Shown here: positions 7,547 through 13,720 of the stretch, in pieces
How the letters are laid out: each line of letters begins with the position of its first letter
Position numbering within the stretch: the first letter of the stretch is position 1
From: Bacillota bacterium
GTDB lineage: Bacteria; Bacillota; Clostridia; Peptostreptococcales; Anaerovoracaceae
Direction: 5' to 3'
NCBI GenBank assembly: GCA_016283945.1
Contig: JAEENW010000216.1
Coordinates: 1 to 20,008, forward strand
DNA: 20,008 nucleotides
The notes under the pieces: generated by a model
What the model was told of the DNA's origin: nothing
The model's input: only the letters and a program-made list of their open reading frames with translations
Databases searched by the model: none
Position numbers and translations under genes: made by a program

Positions 7547-8446
7547 TTATCTTACCTTCGGCACCGCGCTGAACTTGCTGAGCAGCAGCTCCGGATAATA
7601 AGTCATCTTCGCCTGCCTGAGCCCGGGGATCCCGAGATCATCCTCGCGGTTGATGTACTGCACCGAGGGGTACTTCTCGTGGATGTACTTCGCGAACTCG
7701 CGGTTGATCATAGCGTAGGAGCCGTCGATCGAATCGAAGGCCTTCTCGAAGTGGGTCACGAAGACCTCTCCGTGCCGCATGAGGCTTCCCGCGGTGAAGG
7801 CGACGACCTTGCCGTCGACCCTCAGGACCGCTCCGTCGAGCCCGAGGACATCGAAGTTCTTGAGGCAGCGGTGAAGAGCGGTGTTGTCTCCGCGCAGGGT
7901 CGAGCTTCCGTCGTAGAGCAGCTCGGTCTCGAACCACTTCTCGTCCATCTCGAGGGCTTCGGGGATGTTGCTCTCGCTGAGCGGCTCAAAGCTCCAGTCG
8001 CTCTGCTGCTGCTCGAAGTGATGGATGTGGTTGCGCTTCTTGCTGAGCTTGCGGCCGGCGAGGGTGGCGAGCTTCTCAGCGCTGTAGAGATAATCGAAGC
8101 TGTCGCGCTCCTCCCTGATCTCGTACTCGCCGGGGAAGAGCTCCTCGAGCAGCCTGGCGTTCTCCTCGCTCATGCATACGAGGATGAAGGGCACGCCCTC
8201 GGAGTCCGCGAACTCCCTCAGATGAAGTATCGCCGCCCTGACGTCCCCTCCCACGGGGAAGAGATACACGCCGTCGGCGTACTCGGCGGTGATGCAGCCG
8301 TCGACGAAAGCTATCTCGGTGTTGTAGCTCTCGACCCAGGCGTACATGTTCGCGAAGCAGTATTCGCAGGCCTTCTCCTTAGTCTTCGCAAGGATGGCGT
8401 CGACCGCGGCCTTTTCCTCGAGCTTCGCGTAGTGGAAATCTATCAT
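7547..8446 (-). CDS. DUF2156 / LPG_synthase_C-domain protein (GNAT-fold transferase-like)
   Basis: Soluble 299-residue protein resembling the C-terminal domain of phosphatidylglycerol lysyltransferases (MprF), a double-GNAT fold that uses aminoacyl-tRNA, but without MprF's membrane flippase half. Family hallmarks seen: DYLYSAEKLATLAGRKLSKK (118-137) followed by RNHIHHF, VFVTHFEKAFDSIDGSYAMI (229-248), and INREDDLGIPGLRQAKMTYY (265-284) near the C-terminus. Stand-alone DUF2156 proteins are widespread in Clostridia and their substrate is generally unknown. ATG at 8446 follows AGAGGT with a short spacer. It lies in a minus-strand series with a putative peptidase upstream and a GNAT downstream. 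Family call is firm; aminoacyl or acyl transfer is an inference. Confidence 0.85.
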   Translation of the reverse strand: MIDFHYAKLEEKAAVDAILAKTKEKACEYCFANMYAWVESYNTEIAFVDGCITAEYADGVYLFPVGGDVRAAILHLREFADSEGVPFILVCMSEENARLLEELFPGEYEIREERDSFDYLYSAEKLATLAGRKLSKKRNHIHHFEQQQSDWSFEPLSESNIPEALEMDEKWFETELLYDGSSTLRGDNTALHRCLKNFDVLGLDGAVLRVDGKVVAFTAGSLMRHGEVFVTHFEKAFDSIDGSYAMINREFAKYIHEKYPSVQYINREDDLGIPGLRQAKMTYYPELLLSKFSAVPKVR

Positions 8447-8476
8447 ATGACCTCTCTTTGTAAGGGTGAAAGCCCC

Positions 8477-8516
8477 GCCGCGCGCGTTCCTCCAATGCGG
8501 AGGCCGTTCGCGCGGC
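8477..8516 (-). terminator. GC-rich hairpin, possible weak terminator after the putative peptidase gene
   Basis: Perfect arms GCCGCGCG (8477-8484) and CGCGCGGC (8509-8516), with an inner CCTCC/GGAGG pair. Read on the minus strand it is followed by GGGGCTTTC, a poor U tract. It may slow rather than stop transcription between the peptidase-like gene and the DUF2156 gene. It does not share the sequence of the dispersed repeat family. Confidence 0.45.
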
Positions 8517-8534
8517 CGAGGCGGTTTTACTGTT

Positions 8535-9068
8535 TCAGCGCTTTTCAGGCTTTACGTTCACGCAGAGCAGCGATACCGGTCCGAATATCATGTGTGCCTT
8601 TCCGAACTCGTCCATGCCGCTCTCGAAGTCCTCCATGCCCTCGTCGTTGACGTTGAAGAACCTGAAGCGGTCCTTGCCGGTCCTGATGAAGGTGACGAAG
8701 TGGGGGATCTTCTCCTCGTAGTAGCGGAAGATGCCGGCGCTGCAGCTCTTCGCGTGAAGCAGGCAGTTATCCCTGCCGTGGTACTCGCGGTAGTTGGGGA
8801 TGTGCTTCCTGAAGTACTTCCGCATGGTCCTCATGAATGTTGGACCGCGGAATCTGGGCATCATGGAGTTGAGCTCCTCGCGCACCTCGTTGATCGTTAC
8901 GTCGTGGCCCAGGAAACGCCTGAGATTGTAGCAGGCGATGAAGCCGCAGCCGTTTCCGCTGGCGGCGACTGTCCTGTACTCGAAGTCGGAGAACAGGTCC
9001 TGCCTGATGATATATCCGTCGGAAGAGAGAGCTCCCTCAGGCAATATCGAGTTTCCGAATTTGGCCAT
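8535..9068 (-). CDS. Putative papain/C39-like cysteine peptidase, uncharacterised
   Basis: 177-residue protein I cannot assign to a named family with certainty. The pattern resembles C39-like peptidases: SGNGCGFIACYNLRRFLG (37-54), with C41 in the position of the nucleophile and a helix-like stretch after it; then IPHFVTFIRTG (121-131) offering H123; then RFRFFNVND (134-142) offering N139 or D142 as third residue. There is no signal peptide, leader, transporter domain or membrane segment, so it is probably cytoplasmic. The ATG at 9068 follows a long AGGAGGGGGAG tract, and an extended -10 promoter lies upstream. It is first in a minus-strand series before the DUF2156 and GNAT genes. It could instead be a non-catalytic relative. 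Confidence 0.6.
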   Translation of the reverse strand: MAKFGNSILPEGALSSDGYIIRQDLFSDFEYRTVAASGNGCGFIACYNLRRFLGHDVTINEVREELNSMMPRFRGPTFMRTMRKYFRKHIPNYREYHGRDNCLLHAKSCSAGIFRYYEEKIPHFVTFIRTGKDRFRFFNVNDEGMEDFESGMDEFGKAHMIFGPVSLLCVNVKPEKR

Positions 9069-9111
9069 GCTTCTCCCCCTCCTTTTTGTACCATGAGAAC
9101 AATACGCGGGG

Positions 9112-9120
9112 ATTATATCA
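9112..9120 (-). promoter_or_regulatory. Extended -10 promoter of the putative peptidase gene
   Basis: On the minus strand TGATATAAT (9120-9112) is a consensus extended -10. The matching -35 region (TTAGCC at 18 nt) is weak. Start expected near 9105, about 37 nt before the ATG. It lies back to back with the symporter promoter. Confidence 0.6.
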
Positions 9121-9191
9121 CAATAGCTTGCGTGCGGCTAACTGTTTTTGACGCGCTCTGAAAATATTATGCGAAGGCGCCGGATTATCAC

Positions 9192-9221
9192 CTGACGGGC
9201 GGGGCGGACATGGTGTATAAT
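9192..9221 (+). promoter_or_regulatory. Putative promoter of the sodium:solute symporter gene
   Basis: CTGACG (9192-9197), 18-nt spacer, consensus TATAAT (9216-9221). Transcription would start near 9228, leaving about 48 nt of leader with GGAGGA at 9265-9270. This placement rules out the in-frame ATG at 9210 as the translation start. Confidence 0.65.
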
Positions 9222-9275
9222 CTATGCGTTTACGCGGGCCGGCGCTATTTTCGGCCGGCGCACCGGAGGAAGCTT

Positions 9276-10664
9276 ATGGACACTATGACGCTTATCGGGG
9301 TCGCGATCTCGCTCGTGAGCCTCGTAGGACTCTCTGTATACACGGGAATGAAAAAGAGCAAGGGAACGGGCGGGCTCTCCGTCGCCGTAACCACCGGCCT
9401 CCTCATGGGGACCATAGTCGGCGGCTCGTCCACCGTGGGCACCGCTCAGCTCGCCTTCAATTACGGCATGAGCGCCTGCTGGTTCACCTTCGGCTGTGCC
9501 ATAGCCTGCCTCGTGCTCGCGCTGATGTTCTACGATCCCATCAAGAGGAGCGGCAGGAGCACCCTCGTCGGCATCATCGACGGTGAGTACGGTGAGAGAG
9601 CCGGTACACTCGCGACCGTCCTCAACTCGGTCGGCATGTTCATAAACATCCTGTCGCAGCTGCTCTCCTGCTCTGCGGTCGTGCTCGTGGTCTTCCCCGG
9701 GACTCCGGGGCCCGTCGCCATCGCCGCAGGCGGAGTATTCATGATAATCTACGTCGTCTTCGGCGGCACCAAGGGCGCCGGCATAGTCGGCATTCTCAAG
9801 ACCGTCCTGATCTACGTCGCGATGGTGAGCTGCGCCCGCATAGCGATCTCGCAGAGCGGCGGGATGACCGCCTTCATGAGCTACGTAGAGGGTCTCAGCG
9901 CCCGGATGGGAAGGAACCTCTTCTCGCCCTTCGGCAGGGGCTTGGGGACCGACCTCGGCGCGGGGATAAGCCTAGTGCTCGGCGTCATAACCACCCAGAC
10001 CTACACCCAGGCGATGCTCGCCTCCAGAACAGACCGCGGCGCCAAGATAAGCGCCCTGCTCTGCGCGCTCATGATGCCCCCGCTCGGGCTCATGGGGATC
10101 GCTGTCGGCCTTCACATGAGGTCGCTCGTGCCCGACCCCTCGACCTTCGTGACGAGGACCGCCCTCACGAGCTTCATCCTCGACTACTCGGGCATGCATC
10201 CCCTGCTCGCCGGGATAATACTCGGAGCTTTGTTTATAACCGCCGTCGGGACCGGCGCCGGACTCGCGCTCGGCATTGCGACCGTCGTCGACAGGGAGAT
10301 CATCTCCAAGCGCAGGCCCTCGCTCGCGGGAAAGACCGTCAGCCCCGGGATCGCCGCGGTCGTGACCGTCGCGACCCTGCTCTCCTGCACTCCCATCGGA
10401 GACACCATACTCTCCTTCGGATTCCTCAGCATGTGCCTGAGAGGCTGCACCGTTTTCGCCCCGCTTTGCTTCGCGCTCTGGGCGAAGGGCAAGATCCCCG
10501 GCAGATACGCCGAGATCTCCATCACCGCGGGCTCGCTCATAGCTCTGGCTCTGGGCCTCGCGAACATGTACGGGATAATAAAACTGCCCTGCGACTCCGT
10601 GTTCTTCGGGATCGGGGCAGGAATGATCGTAATGCTGCTGGGGCTGAAGAAGCAGCGCAGTTGA
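9276..10664 (+). CDS. Sodium:solute symporter family (SSS) transporter
   Basis: Integral membrane carrier, 462 residues, about 12-13 hydrophobic spans, probably importing an organic solute with Na+. SSS-like features: an early GTGGLSVAVTTGLLMGTIVG GSS segment (TM1-TM2 region), TAQLAFNYGMSACWF, and an unwound-helix region GVITTQTYTQAMLASRTDRG (about residue 240-260) that resembles the SSS 'Q..RxxAAKS' neighbourhood. The substrate cannot be read from sequence. The start was chosen at ATG 9276 because GGAGGA lies 5 nt upstream; the longer frame from 9210 begins inside the promoter -10. Transcribed divergently from the peptidase-like gene. It ends 68 nt before the convergent mntP stop, with repeat unit C between. 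Confidence 0.85.
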   Translation: MDTMTLIGVAISLVSLVGLSVYTGMKKSKGTGGLSVAVTTGLLMGTIVGGSSTVGTAQLAFNYGMSACWFTFGCAIACLVLALMFYDPIKRSGRSTLVGIIDGEYGERAGTLATVLNSVGMFINILSQLLSCSAVVLVVFPGTPGPVAIAAGGVFMIIYVVFGGTKGAGIVGILKTVLIYVAMVSCARIAISQSGGMTAFMSYVEGLSARMGRNLFSPFGRGLGTDLGAGISLVLGVITTQTYTQAMLASRTDRGAKISALLCALMMPPLGLMGIAVGLHMRSLVPDPSTFVTRTALTSFILDYSGMHPLLAGIILGALFITAVGTGAGLALGIATVVDREIISKRRPSLAGKTVSPGIAAVVTVATLLSCTPIGDTILSFGFLSMCLRGCTVFAPLCFALWAKGKIPGRYAEISITAGSLIALALGLANMYGIIKLPCDSVFFGIGAGMIVMLLGLKKQRS

Positions 10665-10674
10665 TGAGAAAGAG

Positions 10675-10720
10675 CCGCGCGACAGGACCCGCTAACAACG
10701 TTTCGCAGCGGACGGCGCGG
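10675..10720 (+). repeat. Dispersed hairpin repeat, unit C (solo)
   Basis: Contains CGCGACAGGACCCGCTAACA and TTTCGCAGCGGACGGCGCGG, matching units A, B, D and E at AGGACCCGC(T)nACA and unit F over most of its length. Outer arms CCGCGC / GCGCGG pair. It lies between the convergent ends of the symporter gene and mntP. There is no U tract, so it is not an obvious terminator. Confidence 0.75.
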
Positions 10721-10731
10721 CAGCTGCGCCC

Positions 10732-11301
10732 CTAACTGAAGAATATCCTCAGCCCAATCGCGATCAGTATCGCGCCGCCCAGAAGCGGCGCTTTTTTCGT
10801 GAGTGCGGAGCCGAGATCCTTCCCGGCGCGTATTCCGAAGGAGCAGACCGCGTAGGTCACGGCGCCTATTATCAGGGCTTCCGCGAACGCCTGAGCCGCG
10901 CCCAGGTGCTCCGTTGCGAGCCCCACAGACAGCGCGTCTATCGAGGTCGCGACTCCGGCGGCAAGAAGCTCGCCGTCGCCCGCGACGGACATGGACGAGC
11001 CCTCGCCCCCCTTGAGCCCTTCAATTATCATCTTAGAGCCGAGGAAGACCAGGACTATCAGCGCCGCCCAGGGGATGACGCGCTCGAGCTGCGTTAGCAG
11101 CCCCGCGGCCGTCTTTACCAGGATCCAGCCCAGCAGGGGCATGGCAATCTGAAACAAAGAAAAGCAGCCCGCGATCCTGACTGCGCGCGGGCGGCTCATG
11201 TGAGGCTCCTCGAGCCCCGCGACCACCGACACCGCGAAGGCGTCCATGGCTAGAGCGAAGCCGAAGAGCACCGATTGTACTATAAATCCTGCCGTCTCCA
11301 A
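10732..11301 (-). CDS. mntP: Putative manganese efflux pump MntP (TTG start)
   Basis: Inner-membrane Mn2+ exporter, 189 residues, six predicted helices arranged as two DUF204/MntP repeats. The key aspartates are present in ALAMDAFAVSV (D20) and TSIDALSVGLA (D122), matching the family's paired MDA/IDA motifs. FLGSKMIIEGLK follows the first repeat. The frame begins with TTG at 11301 behind GAGGTG with 8 nt spacing; the next Met is residue 19, inside the first helix, so TTG is the sensible start. It lies 21 nt downstream of nudC, with its ribosome binding site just after the nudC stop, so it is co-transcribed. No yybP-ykoY (Mn2+) riboswitch precedes it. Confidence 0.93.
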   Translation of the reverse strand: METAGFIVQSVLFGFALAMDAFAVSVVAGLEEPHMSRPRAVRIAGCFSLFQIAMPLLGWILVKTAAGLLTQLERVIPWAALIVLVFLGSKMIIEGLKGGEGSSMSVAGDGELLAAGVATSIDALSVGLATEHLGAAQAFAEALIIGAVTYAVCSFGIRAGKDLGSALTKKAPLLGGAILIAIGLRIFFS

Positions 11302-11322
11302 GCTTTCGTCACCTCAGGCGGA

Positions 11323-12198
11323 TCAGGCCTTTTCTCCCCAGAGCGACTCCTCGGTCACCTCTTTGCGCATGAACTTGGTGATCATCTCGCTCGTGAGAGC
11401 TACGTGGCTCGGAGTGTAGCACTCCTGAAGCTGCTCCGGAGTCCACCAGCGGCCAGCGGCGATCTCCTCGCCGTCCGGCTTCACGGTGGGGTCGCCGTCG
11501 ACGCGGCAGTAGAAGCCGTGCAGCAGGCTGGAGCTCATGCCCCAGGGCTCGCTGCGGTAGAATCTCAGGTCCTTTACCTTGAGCCCGACCTCCTCCTTCA
11601 CCTCGCGCGCGACGGTCTCCTCGATGCTCTCGCCTATCTCGGCGAAGCCCGCGATGAGGGCGAACATGCCCGCGTTCGGGCGGTTGTACTGGGTCGTCAG
11701 GATCTTTCCCTCGTGGATGACTCCAACGATGACGCAGGGGTTGATCCTGGGATAGATGAGGTTGCCGCACTCGGGGCAGCGCATCGCGCGCTCCTTGCCG
11801 TCCCTGACGAGCTCATGGCCGCAGCGGCCGCAGTAGCGCTCGGTGTCGTACCAGTTGTTCAGGTGGAAGGCGATGATCGCGGCGTAAGCCCTGTCGAGCG
11901 GGAACACCTTGCCGTAGACGGAGATGTCGCGGTATTCGTAGTCCGCGAAGGCCTCGGGGCCGCCGCCGGGGCAGAGGAAGTAATCCTCGCCGCTGATGTC
12001 GAAGAGGAATACCAGCTTGGAGGCGTCGGGGCCTCCGGCCGGGACGATCTCCTCCGCGCGGGGATAGCTTATGGTATCGCCCTCGACGCGGCATAGCAAC
12101 TTCCTGCCCTGGAAGCACATCACCGGGCTGTCCTGGCATGCCGCCTTCTCGGGGTCGTAGTGATTGTGGAATACCTTGGGAAAGATCTCGTGGATCAA
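11323..12198 (-). CDS. nudC: NudC-type NAD+ diphosphatase / decapping Nudix hydrolase (TTG start)
   Basis: Hydrolyses NAD(H) to NMN(H) and AMP; E. coli NudC also removes NAD caps from RNA. The 291 residues show an N-terminal domain, a zinc ribbon (C123, C126, C141, C144 in CGRCG and CPECG), the YPRINPCVI linker (149-157), and a complete Nudix box from G184 to G205 with E190, R198, E199, E202 and E203 in place. Downstream of the box, the family motif SQPWPFPxS is altered to SEPWGMSSS (216-224). The start is TTG at 12198, 7-8 nt behind AAGGAGG; the next Met is residue 27. Composite repeat 2 lies 47 nt upstream and no promoter is evident, so transcription may come from the M24 peptidase gene. 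mntP follows 21 nt downstream. Confidence 0.92.
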   Translation of the reverse strand: MIHEIFPKVFHNHYDPEKAACQDSPVMCFQGRKLLCRVEGDTISYPRAEEIVPAGGPDASKLVFLFDISGEDYFLCPGGGPEAFADYEYRDISVYGKVFPLDRAYAAIIAFHLNNWYDTERYCGRCGHELVRDGKERAMRCPECGNLIYPRINPCVIVGVIHEGKILTTQYNRPNAGMFALIAGFAEIGESIEETVAREVKEEVGLKVKDLRFYRSEPWGMSSSLLHGFYCRVDGDPTVKPDGEEIAAGRWWTPEQLQECYTPSHVALTSEMITKFMRKEVTEESLWGEKA

Positions 12199-12245
12199 GA
12201 TGCTGTCCTCCTTGATGAGATTTATCGTTGCAGCGCCGCGGTGAT

Positions 12246-12389
12246 CCCCGGCGGGACCCGCTCACAGTCCTTTGCGGCGGGTGACGCGGGGAGGGGCTCC
12301 CCGCAGCGAGGAGCGCCCGCACCGCAGCTGAAGGGGAGTAGCCCCGCGGCAGGACCCGCTCAAAGCCCTTCGATGCGGGTGACGCGTGG
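12246..12389 (+). repeat. Composite hairpin repeat 2 (units D and E around a 39-nt core)
   Basis: Same architecture as composite 1. Unit D (12246-12291) and unit E (12342-12389) both carry GGACCCGCTCA and GCGGGTGACGCG, and flank 12292-12330, which is identical to 7445-7483. The units themselves differ more between the two copies than the core does. It sits between the M24 peptidase stop (42 nt away) and the nudC TTG start (47 nt away), in the same orientation relative to its minus-strand neighbours as composite 1. Confidence 0.85.
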
Positions 12390-12430
12390 AGCCTCGCGCT
12401 GTTTATCCCGAGCCCATCTGCGGCGCGGGA

Positions 12431-13504
12431 TCACTTCCCGAGCACTATGAGCTCCTTGCTGTAGTGATTGAGTATCTCGCATCCGTCCTCGGTCACGAGC
12501 ACCAGATCCTCCACCCTCACTCCGGTGTTTCCGGGAAGGTAGATGCCGGGCTCGATGGAGAAGCACATTCCGGGCTTGATGACGTGCTCGTTGACGGAGC
12601 TCACGTCTTCGCCCTCGTGGTCGGCGAGGCCGATGCTGTGGCCGAGCCTGTGGGTGAAGTTGGGACCGTAGCCGAAGCTCTCGATGTGGCGCCTCGCGGT
12701 GAGGTCGATCTCGCAGAACTTCCTGCCGGGGCGGACTTCGGCCTCGGCGAGCAGATTAGCGTCGCGGCAGATCTCGTAGATCTTCCTGTCCTCGTCCTTT
12801 ACGAACTTCCAGTAGAAGGTGCGGGTCATGTCGCTGCAGTAGGACTTCCATACGCAGCCGGTGTCGACGAGTATGCAGTCTCCGTCCTTCAGGACGGTTC
12901 CGTCGGCGTGATGGTGCGGATCGGCGGCGTTGGCTCCGAAGCTCACGATCGGGGTGAAGGCGTTGCCGGGGCAGCCCTCCTCCGCGTAGCACTTCATGAT
13001 GAATTCGGCGCACTCCTTTTCAGTGACGCCGTCCCTGATGAAGCCGGTGAGCTTCTCCATGGCGCGGTCGTTGATGAGGGAGGACTCCCTCATGCGCTTC
13101 TGCTCCTCCTCGTCCTTGATGGCGCGGACGCCGTTCACGCAGGCGTCGGCGAGCACGGGCTTAAGCCCGGGAATCTCGCTCATGAACGGGATGAGGAAGC
13201 GGGCAGCCATGGTGCTGTCGACTCCGAGCCTTCCCTCGCCGAGATAGGGGCAGACGACCTTAGCGACGCTGTCGGTGTCGTCGAAGAGCACTATCTCGGC
13301 GTCCACGGGGCCGAGCCTGAAGAGGCGGTTGGCGAAGAGCACGCTGCCCCCCTCAGCCCTGATCAGGAAGCCCCAGAAGCGCTCCATTGGGTGATTGTAT
13401 ATGTCGGTGAGATACCTGATGCTGTCGGGATCGGTGACGAGCAGCTGGCTGAGCCCCTCCGCCTTCATCGCGTTCCTGACCTTATCTACTCTTGCTTTGA
13501 ACAT
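12431..13504 (-). CDS. M24 family metallopeptidase (Xaa-Pro aminopeptidase-like)
   Basis: Cytoplasmic two-metal peptidase, 357 residues: an N-terminal creatinase-like domain (1-125) and a C-terminal pita-bread domain. All five metal ligands are present: D214 (LVDTG), D225 (CSDMTRT), H289 (RLGHSIG), E318 (SIEPGIY), E332 (VRVEDLV). The PHHH stretch at 196-199 supplies the substrate-pocket His. This fits removal of Xaa-Pro N-termini, though some M24B proteins have other roles. The start was placed at ATG 13504 because AGAGGAG lies about 6 nt upstream; a longer frame from 13591 begins next to the -10 box and lacks a site. Followed on the same strand by composite repeat 2 and nudC. Confidence 0.92.
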   Translation of the reverse strand: MFKARVDKVRNAMKAEGLSQLLVTDPDSIRYLTDIYNHPMERFWGFLIRAEGGSVLFANRLFRLGPVDAEIVLFDDTDSVAKVVCPYLGEGRLGVDSTMAARFLIPFMSEIPGLKPVLADACVNGVRAIKDEEEQKRMRESSLINDRAMEKLTGFIRDGVTEKECAEFIMKCYAEEGCPGNAFTPIVSFGANAADPHHHADGTVLKDGDCILVDTGCVWKSYCSDMTRTFYWKFVKDEDRKIYEICRDANLLAEAEVRPGRKFCEIDLTARRHIESFGYGPNFTHRLGHSIGLADHEGEDVSSVNEHVIKPGMCFSIEPGIYLPGNTGVRVEDLVLVTEDGCEILNHYSKELIVLGK

Positions 13505-13528
13505 AGCGGTCTCCTCTCTTTTCGACGC

Positions 13529-13567
13529 GGCGGCCTGCAGCCTTCGGGCAAAGCGCCCCTCGCCGCC
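13529..13567 (-). other. Structured leader hairpin upstream of the M24 peptidase gene
   Basis: GGCGGC (13529-13534) and GCCGCC (13562-13567) are perfect complements enclosing an inner GGGC/GCCC pair, within the roughly 80-nt leader predicted between the promoter and the ATG. It stops before the ribosome binding site. Function unknown. Confidence 0.4.
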
Positions 13568-13589
13568 CGCCGGGCATACGGTACCGCAC

Positions 13590-13598
13590 ATTATAACA
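13590..13598 (-). promoter_or_regulatory. Extended -10 promoter of the M24 peptidase gene
   Basis: On the minus strand TGTTATAAT (13598-13590) is a consensus extended -10. No good -35 exists because the upstream bases belong to the terminator hairpin of the DcuC-family gene. Start expected near 13583. Confidence 0.65.
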
Positions 13599-13600
13599 CG

Positions 13601-13635
13601 AAAAAAGGAGCTGTGCGCGGGGCACAGCTCCTTTT
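13601..13635 (-). terminator. Rho-independent terminator of the DcuC-family gene
   Basis: Perfect 10-bp stem GGAGCTGTGC (13607-13616) / GCACAGCTCC (13622-13631) with a 5-nt loop, extended by A/T pairs and, on the minus strand, ending in a run of six T. It lies about 85 nt downstream of the transporter stop codon. Confidence 0.9.
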
Positions 13636-13720
13636 GACGGTATTTTGCGTTTTGTCTTAAAGCCTTTGATCTGAGTTTTTTCTAGATTATCTCTCTTTTG
13701 AAACTGTCATCAGTTCAGGA

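Noticed and set aside
9210..9275. Upstream in-frame start of the symporter adding 22 residues
   Set aside because: The ATG at 9210 precedes the TATAAT at 9216-9221 and has no ribosome binding site; ATG 9276 follows GGAGGA.
10675..10720. Repeat unit C as the terminator for the symporter and mntP genes
   Set aside because: It forms a hairpin but has no U tract on either strand, and its sequence matches the dispersed repeat family.
11302..11322. Mn2+-sensing yybP-ykoY riboswitch ahead of mntP
   Set aside because: Only 21 nt separate nudC and mntP, and nothing in the nudC upstream gap resembles the riboswitch; that gap is filled by the composite repeat.
13505..13591. N-terminal extension of the M24 peptidase to 386 residues
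   Set aside because: The extension lies in the leader hairpin, begins at the -10 box, and ATG 13504 has AGAGGAG at a proper distance and the family's usual N-terminus.
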